Of a stretch of DNA of 64,000 bases, positions 56,011-64,000 are shown piece by piece. This DNA is from Apostichopus californicus (Eukaryota; Echinodermata; Holothuroidea; Aspidochirotida; Stichopodidae). The stretch covers positions 1 to 64,000 of the forward strand of contig JAIPMN010000027.1 in assembly GCA_020650975.1 (NCBI GenBank), written 5' to 3'. Each line of letters opens with the position of its first letter. Positions within the stretch are counted from its first letter, which is position 1. The notes below the pieces were generated by a model that was not told the DNA's origin, did no database searches, and was given only the letters and a program-made list of their open reading frames with translations. Both the position numbers and the translations under genes were made by a program.

Positions 56011-59000
56011 GATCTGAACTTACAGATCTCTGCATCAAAAGTAACACATATTCATCAATGTAAGACGCCCTCAATTTTCTTTTCCAATAAAAATGTTAAT
56101 CGGCAAGCGACTGATGACTTTGATTTCTTCTCAACATCTGTCACCCAGACACAATTTCATAGCACTATTTAAGCTCATACATGTACAAACCAGATATTTT
56201 GAAAGTTCTTTTCTGAATGTTACATTCCCAGAAATAAGTTAGGTGTTTAATAAGATGATTACTGTAAATACATCATTACAAGGGGGGGGGGGGATGGGGA
56301 GGGGATGGTTCAAAGGCAGACATTAAATGTTAAATAGGACCAGGGAGCATACAGGTGGTATATAGTGACCAATATTACACTGGCTAGTGGCTAGAATATT
56401 TGCCATTAATACTGTATCGCCATTTAAAACAAAGTAACATTTTTCAGTCGTATACAGAAGGTCACAAACTTATATTCTGGGTGAGATTACGGAACTTACC
56501 ATTTTCAGAAATTAGGTCACTTGTTGGTTACTTTATGCATTTCTCAGTAGATAATATTTGTGCACGATATAAACACCATTGGGTGCTTCCTTTGAAACTG
56601 GTCTTGTAATTTGTGAGAAATTTGAGACAAAGAAATTTCACAATTTTCTTGGTAAGCACAGATTATTATAAACAACATCGAAAACTAAATGTCAAACATT
56701 TGTATAAAGGCAGTTACTTTATCAAAGCTTCTCGATTTCCAATCAAAAAGCTCAGATTTCATATTAGTCCTACATAGATTAAATGCTTGGTTGCATTATA
56801 CTTAATACCAGAATGCAAAATGCATTGAGGTTTCAATGACTTCATTGCACTAGACTGCTTGTTCACCAGAAATAGCTGTTACAATATAAATGGCCTGAAC
56901 CACTATTTTGATGTACAATTACACTACTATGGCATGATGAACACAGGTCAGTCTACTATACGTGGCAATATACACACCTCCACCAAAAACAAGTAGTTCA
57001 TGAACCTTTATTCACATGTATGGGGAGTGCCGATGCAACACAGTTGATTCAATGGCACTTGGTTCGCTGTTCGCTGAAACTACGGATGCCCATAAGCTTC
57101 TTTTCAATTGCCAACAGCCTCTCCTACTCTTATGAGGAATAACGCACATGTAATCTTGGCTGGACGGTGGGAGATACAGTAGATTATAAAACAAGATTCC
57201 ACAATTTGACCTCTGGTGACCCCAAATGACGTTTGACCTCCTCTAAAAACAATAGGCTTCTTCTACTCAATGTGGTACACACACTCACCATATACAAGAT
57301 TGGTCCAAGCTTCCCTTTGTGAGATATCGTACTTAAAAGCAAGGCGTCACACACACACATACACACACTCATTCACCTGCATGACTGCATCTAGGTAACG
57401 ATTATCATCGAAACCAAAATGCAAACAACCTTAACCCCCACAGGATAAACTTCTTCATAATCTAACAGTACACTCAAGTGACTGGTATGTTATCCAACAC
57501 ACCGTCATTAAATGGTAGACTTGTAGAAACGAAAATTGTGAAAAAATGGTTTGATGGAATTGGAAAATTGGAGGGAAAAATCCGAAAGTTTAGCAAACTG
57601 AAAGTCGGATAAAAGTACAACTGAAACAGTCGTTGTACGTTGTTGCACTTAAGTGACATGTATAGCAAATTACTCCAGCTCGTACAGTACTGGATAGTAC
57701 TCTAGAATGGATTACGTGTCATGTGTTTCAGAGTACAGACCAAATCCAAAACAAAGGACAAAGTGAGAAATTGTAGGTATTTTTTCTGTCATCGAAATTG
57801 AAAAAGTAGGTACAACAGGATGCAGACCAAAAAGTAGAAAAAGGTTGGATGATTCTACTGTACACAGTCTGGTGTGCTAATGTTAAATGAAAAAAAAAAA
57901 TTAGTTATGAGTGGACATTGGTCATGTTCATCCCTTGATGGCCTTAAAGAACAGATGGTTTTATGCAAATTAGAACAGATTTCAGATTTTGCAGCCAATA
58001 TTATCACATATTCATAATACTAGTGGACTCATTCAGTACTGCTGTGTACAACATGCCTGTATAAAAAACGAGAACTTTATTTTTAAAAGCATCGGTGCAA
58101 GAGAAAATTTACATTATGCAAAGTTTCAATCTCTCAATCACTGAGTAAACTTTAACTGTCTGTGCGGCTCAAATCTATTGTCAGTGAAATTTCGCACCAA
58201 TTCCAAGCACTGCCAGTGACTGCCGTTATCATTCCCAGGATAACCTAGCCAAAGCACTTCAAATAAAAACTTTGTTATATTATCTAATTTCTCCTACTCA
58301 ACTGTTGGAAAGCATGTTAACTCTCGAAATTATCAAAGTGAAAGTCATTTCGTGTGTGCATGTGTTTCATCTATTCAACTGGTAGTTTCAAAATATCATA
58401 AATGGTTTCAACCTCTCAACAAGCAATTGACACATTGTGTACAGTACAGCTACCCTTTTCTCTGATATGTCTATGCACATCATGTTAAAAACAATATATA
58501 TCAAAAGAGCACATTGTTTGACTGACAATGAATGGATAATATACTATATAGACCTATACTGTAGTTCCCAAAATAGCAGTCTGCAAAAGATGTTAACTGA
58601 AAGCTTAACCCAAAGAATTCAAAAGATTGAATAACAGCTCTGAGCATTGTTTTTTTCCTGGGGAGGGGATGGGGGGGAGGAGTGGGGTCATATATATAGT
58701 AAGGCAACAAAACTTAGACAGCATCATGGTAACTCTATTTTACATGGTTGTATTGTACATATACTGTATATATTTGCTAAACAAATTTAATCTGTATCCA
58801 AGGTGGACAAGCAGCTTTGACTGGCTTAGTGATCACAGAGATTTTACATTAAAAAAAAAAGGAAAATTCGCCATGGGCAATTTGTCCCATTTTCTCCCAA
58901 ATGACCGTCCCATATATTGTACAGTAGTTTCATTCCATCAGCTCGTAGCTGGGAAAAAGTACTGGACGCTACAAAATGGCTTCACATTTCTCCTTCCAAA

Positions 59001-61680
59001 ACAATAAAGAGCTATTACAATTACACCTGTGAGATTGGACAAACTGTCGAAGTAAACTGAATATCCATCCATTGTACAGCATGTGCAAACCTTTTAAATG
59101 AAATTGTTCACACTTTAAAATAATTATGAAGAACAAACCGAGACAGTGCTGTAGCACAAAGGTGGGTAACGAACTGTGATTGGTGGTGTTGCTGGTACTG
59201 AAGCTACTTTACACAGATCTACATATCTCAAAGGATTGAAGAGATTATGGGTGATAAAGTTGGCATGCTCTTGGGTTATAAGAGCAGGGCTACACCTGGA
59301 AACCATTTAGACATATTTCCTATTCCTCTTATTGCTATATAGGCCTACATGTCCCTCTCTTCTGCCCTCAATCCATTCTGGAAGAGAGAGAAAGGGAGTT
59401 CCTTCTCTCCATCCATCCTCTCTGGAGTACAGAGAAGGAAGGTCGTATTCTTTTCTACATCGGGATTAAATATCACACCTCATCAAAGATTGGAGATACA
59501 ACCAATTGGTTGTAGTTCCCATGATCTTAGTGAGAAAGTAAAACTTGTAAGAACTGGATTTCGATGGCTGAGGTTAGATCAACAACTTTTATAAACTATT
59601 CTTTTTATCTAGGTTACAACATGGGGCACAGGGAAGTATAATAGTAATAACAACTGCATAGATGTACAGTATATATACACTAATTGCTTTCAGTTTATAA
59701 TCACCTTTGCTCTCTTAAAGATCTGTTATCTTCTCATTAGCATACTATACAACACAAAAGTTAAATCCCTTCTCGATTATAGTGAATGTATCCGTAAGTT
59801 ACATTTCTCAACATGCACATGTATGCATAATAATTCCAGTGTTTACAAAAGATATAAATCAAGATCTGTACGTTGCACACAGTTCAGAGGAATGCAGGAT
59901 ACATGTATACTCACACGTTTAGAACCATAACTGTGCAAGCAAACTGTCAATCAATCCAATGTTCACGTAAATACGTAGCAAATTCAATGCTGGCTAGCAG
60001 GCTAATTGCAATATATGACTATGGAACTGTGTAAACTCAAGAGACCCCCCATACTATGCTGTGCAAGAACTAGAGGCCTTTCAATCTGTATGTACCATGC
60101 ACAAAATCATGTACCATGCACAAAATCCTTCCCAAACAGGTACTAGATCAAATCTTACCAAGGTACGGTACCATATTAACATGGAGACTACTGTAGATGT
60201 ACAGTACAGTAGTTTATCACAAATTGGATCAGCAGACTATCCAAAGTCCCTCTCCGGGCTCCTGCCCCCTCCCCTCCCCTCAATATATCTGTAAGGTTTC
60301 TTTCTTTCTTCTCTCCATCCCTTGTCTACTAATCCCCTTACATCTATAAACCCTTTCCAAGTTTAATTCTTCTCTTTTCTCTCCCCTTCCTTCTCCTTGC
60401 CTGCCTCTCCATCTCTCTCTCCTGTTTCCTTGCTCTCATTTCATAGTCTACCCCCCCCCCTCTATTAGGCCCCATATTACTCTGATGGATATCACTGACA
60501 CTCAAACATTATGTTCCAGTAATTAAAACTTGTATGTGTACAGTGTACTGTACAGTATAAAACATGCCCATTATGATAAATCATTAATGACTAATTGAAC
60601 AAACATCAGAAATAAAGCTCTCCCGTGACAGTAACGCTAATTAGATTAACGACATAACTGAAGATGTATCAATTAGTAAAATCAATACTATATTAAGTAA
60701 CCTTCAAATGACCAGGTTGAACCCAAACTATGCACACGGTACTTCCATCCTTGTACGTAAAGTTTCTTCTTCCAATAAGGGAAGTTTTGAACTACTTTGA
60801 ACTACTGTACCACTATAGTGTGAACAGTACAGTATATGACACAATCAAGACACACCAAAGGTGCAGTTACTGTGTACAGTACATATAGGTAGGCCTACAC
60901 CATGGTCTACCCATCCTCAACAATGCTGCTTGCAATGACAGTCGACACAGTCTATACACACCTACCTGAAATTAATACCATGTTTGCCAGTGCTGATCCA
61001 AAATATGAAAAGACTGTGGTAAACGGTGGAACTCTCCAAGTTCTAGTGCTTAGGCTGGTACATTCTCGACAACGCCTACTGTATGAATCACTGGCTGTAA
61101 CATTTGGCAGTGATTGTAAACAACAACATGGTACTGCAGACTACTGTACTGTATATCCGTCATATATAGAAACACCAGTGATGGACAGTGGGTTTGCACC
61201 AAATACATTTCACACATATATATGATATATATCACATACAGTTTGCAGTCATATTCATAACAGGAAGTTAAGAGTCCGTGTTCCATTAATAAACTGGCGT
61301 AGCTGGGTGAGGTGGATACTGGCTTCCTCATTTCAGTGTTACATAGTATTACAATCAAACATGTGCACTGAACCATAAAAGGTGAATAGTAAATGCACAG
61401 CCACTTGAATATATTAATTTGAAAGCTTGCATTATATAAGCTGGAGCAACATAACATAAAAGTTAATCAACTAAATAGATTTATAACTCAATAGTATTTT
61501 GATAAGAGATTCTATCATAATGAGTCTGCGATATATATATATAGTATCTGTACGTCTGAGAATCGCAGCTCTGCAGTGTACTTAGTTATATAGTACTTAC
61601 AAATGATGGGAAACATTGTATTTTTGAGAGTTGGTAATGTGGCAATACTTTCCTATCACAATATGTAAGTTCATTATAAT

Positions 61681-61757
61681 CCCCACCCAAACCCCCTCCC
61701 AAAAACCCACCCCCTCCCCTACCCCAACCTCCATCCCAACCCCTACCCCAAACGGCT
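61681..61757. repeat. C-rich tract, G-quadruplex-prone on minus strand
   Basis: More than ten runs of three or more C with short A/T spacers. On the minus strand (MTMR sense) this gives consecutive G-runs that meet the usual quadruplex pattern. Confidence 0.8.
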
Positions 61758-62633
61758 TCTGAACCCCCTCCCATTGAGGGACATACGTAACTAACTATTG
61801 ATAGATCTATGAAGACATTAACATATTGGGTATTTGGCAAAGCAATTCAGAGGGAAGCTCTTCAAAAGATATCCAATGCACAGATCCCTGCAGTATGTGA
61901 TGTGTAATCATTTGACGGTAGTCTGGAATCACCTGAGATGAGTGGGTGGGTGGAGGGTGGTGAAACCAGTGACCCAGTTAAAAATGGGCACTGATCCAGA
62001 ATAGTGGGGTGTGATCTCAAAGGAAATGGAAGGGTATAAAAAAAAACTTAAGAAGGTCATGTGCTTATTGAAGTTACTCTCTCTCTTCTACAGTATACAG
62101 TGATAGGGCTACATGTTAACCAGACAAAAAATAGAAGAAAAAAAATCTGAACAAATGGTAAACCAAGGAAAGTAAGAATATTTGTCTTCTTCACTTGCAT
62201 GTATGGCAAAGAAAAAAAATCTTGGGATCACATAAAAGACTTTACCCTAAAGAGAAACTAGTGACAAGGAAGGATATCATTCAATCAGAAATGACCTAAA
62301 GTGTGATTAATGACGGCACAGTGGAGTACATCAACAACTTCTAAACCAATGATGTAAATTCTGACATATAAGCCATCATGTGAGCAAAGAACGAATATGA
62401 CTGGGCTGATATGTGATCAAGCTACATAAAAGCAAGACAAGAGATACTTTGATATTCATGTGAATAATTGGAGTAAATAATATGTAGCGAGCAATGTCAG
62501 CCGTACCACGATGTATGAAAAGAAACAAGATATTCCAGTACCTTCCATACTTGACACCAGTAATGTACAAAATGGTTAACAATGCTCACTGTTGGGAATT
62601 AGGCAAATTACCTAAAACCATAGACATAATACC

Positions 62634-62753
62634 AGGGGGTGAGAAGGGGGTGAGGAGGTGAAGAAGGGTGAGGAAGAGATGAGGAGCAGGTGAGGAGGGG
62701 GTGAGGAGCAGGTGAGGAGGGGGTGAGGAGCAAATGAGGAGGGGCGAGGAAGG
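62634..62753. repeat. GGTGAGGAG purine repeat
   Basis: Imperfect tandem GGGGGTGAGGAGCAGGTGAG-type units; low complexity. Confidence 0.88.
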
Positions 62754-63239
62754 TCATGGCTTGGAGCAGTAAATTTCACCAACAATGGGCCAACAGCCTA
62801 CAGGACCATTAAATTACTGAAAGACCCTAAATTCTTCAAAATCTGCTGAGATTCTTATTGCAAGACAATTTATCTATTTTTACTTTGCCTTAGCCCTCCC
62901 CTCCCAACCTACTCCAACACAAGTGCATTTCTATAACACAGTAGTAGTAGCAGTATCATAATCATTGTGACAGATGTATAGGTCAAAAGGCCTAATATGC
63001 AGTGCGAGTAAACAGCTTTATCATGCTAGTTAAAGTAACAGTTGGCTAGAACTGTACCAGAAATCATATCCAAGATCAATTGAGCAAGGTCTTTACGATA
63101 ACACACAGTAACTTCTTATCTGAAAGCTTAACTAGCTAGATGCATTCTGATAGTGACCATTGCAAAGGTACTTTCCTTCTAAAAGTGAATGACTGAAGTC
63201 AATATGACAACACTGAATGATGCAGTATAAATTAAAAGA

Positions 63240-63345
63240 TGGATGCATTCTTGATGAATGCATTCTTGATGAATGCATTCTTGCAGATGAATACATTCTT
63301 GATGAATGCATCTTGATGAATGCATTCAGTGATGAATGCATTCTT
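63240..63345. repeat. 15-bp minisatellite GATGAATGCATTCTT
   Basis: About seven imperfect units, each containing the palindrome GAATGCATTC. Confidence 0.92.
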
Positions 63346-63351
63346 CTCGCA

Positions 63352-63512
63352 CTCCCAACCCCCTCAACACAGGTCTTCCAACCCCCCCCCCTCAACACAA
63401 GTACTCCCAACACCCTCCTCAACACAGGTAATCTCGAGTCCCTCCTCAACAAAGGTACTCCCAACTCCCTCCTCAACACATGTACTCCCAACTCCCTCCT
63501 CAACACAGGTTG
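63352..63512. repeat. About 27-bp pyrimidine-rich minisatellite
   Basis: About six units of CTCCTCAACACAGGTACTCC plus a short variable part, directly after the 15-bp array. Confidence 0.92.
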
Positions 63513-64000
63513 ATAGGAAAACCATTGTGACCTACTGTAGATGCAAATTTGTGGAGAAAGGTATTAAATCTCTTCATATCAATATTCAGGTTTGCCTAAA
63601 TGCTTATAGTGCTCATTACTGGGACAACAATCACCCAACCACAATTTTCACACATTATGTAGTTGGGTAAGTTATTTAAAAATACATTTTGACCATTAAC
63701 CACCTGACCTTTGAACTCTGCAGAAAACAGAACTCTAAGTGTTATTTCTGACTGTGTTGTCCATTCAGAGAGTAACCACTCAGTATTGAGGTACAGCCTA
63801 TGTACATTAATATACAGATATCAAATTGACCATATAAATTACTGTAAAGTTTTATGCTTACTCCATTTCAAATGGCATATATTTACCAAGTCAAGTGGGT
63901 AGGTTATTGTACTAAGTACTGTTTAAGCTGAGTTTGGCTTTCATCTTGAAGTACCAGTCTGCCTTAACATATGAAAATTAATTGGCACTGAACTTTGTCA

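Larger units (their letters stand above)
52530..64000. other. Upstream/first-intron region of the MTMR gene
   Basis: 11.5 kb with no confidently coding sequence. Contents: one assembly gap, satellites (listed), C-rich tracts at 52801, 54627 and 60450, a G/C-skewed tract at 61681-61757, and many TGTACAGTA-like strings between 57800 and 61200. Two weak first-exon candidates on the minus strand are 53616-53649 and 55544-55586; both end in phase 1 as required. Confidence 0.55.

Noticed and set aside
56478-56520. Strong minus-strand donor (GTAAGT) as an MTMR first exon
   Set aside because: The upstream frame that would fit phase 1 is closed by a stop within eight codons and has no start codon.
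61050-61457. 135-codon minus ORF overlapping a 107-codon plus ORF
   Set aside because: Both strands open over the same AT-rich sequence; neither resembles a known protein.

Overview
The window is animal nuclear DNA: AT-rich, with many short phase-consistent exons bounded by GT/AG, large introns, microsatellites and short transposon relics. Two genes account for nearly all recognisable coding sequence, and they lie tail to tail. The high similarity to vertebrate ATR over the whole length, together with a single myotubularin-like gene that mixes features of vertebrate MTMR10 and MTMR12, suggests an invertebrate, perhaps a marine deuterostome such as an echinoderm. The taxon is my inference; no species-specific marker was seen.

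Positions 1-28981 (+ strand) carry the 3' two thirds of ATR, the replication-stress checkpoint kinase. I place 40 exons whose phases join without a break into about 1840 residues, matching roughly human ATR residue 804 to the C-terminus: HEAT repeats, UME, FAT, the PI3K-like kinase with intact catalytic residues, and FATC. The 5' third and the promoter lie outside the window. Positions 28982-35696 are the intergenic tail-to-tail stretch, with minisatellites and a decayed tRNA-derived repeat.

Positions 35697-52529 (- strand) carry 11 exons (about 770 residues) of a catalytically dead myotubularin of the MTMR10/11/12 group, from the PH-GRAM region to the stop. Its first exon was not found with confidence; two weak candidates are noted. 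From 52530 to 64000 I see only upstream or intronic sequence with satellites, C-rich tracts and one assembly gap.

No new multi-gene system was found. The most unusual signal is structural: tandem duplications repeatedly include the 3' end of an exon and its 5' splice site (ATR exons 11, 23, 30, the ATR stop-codon region, and MTMR exon 4). One array creates intronic units that look like miniature exons, and another repeats the last ATR codons plus the stop four times. Both assembly gaps are flanked by duplicated sequence, which points to unmerged haplotypes. The two genes act in different processes (DNA damage signalling in the nucleus; phosphoinositide phosphatase scaffolding at membranes), and I see no functional link beyond adjacency. 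ATR exons are numbered here from the first one in the window.
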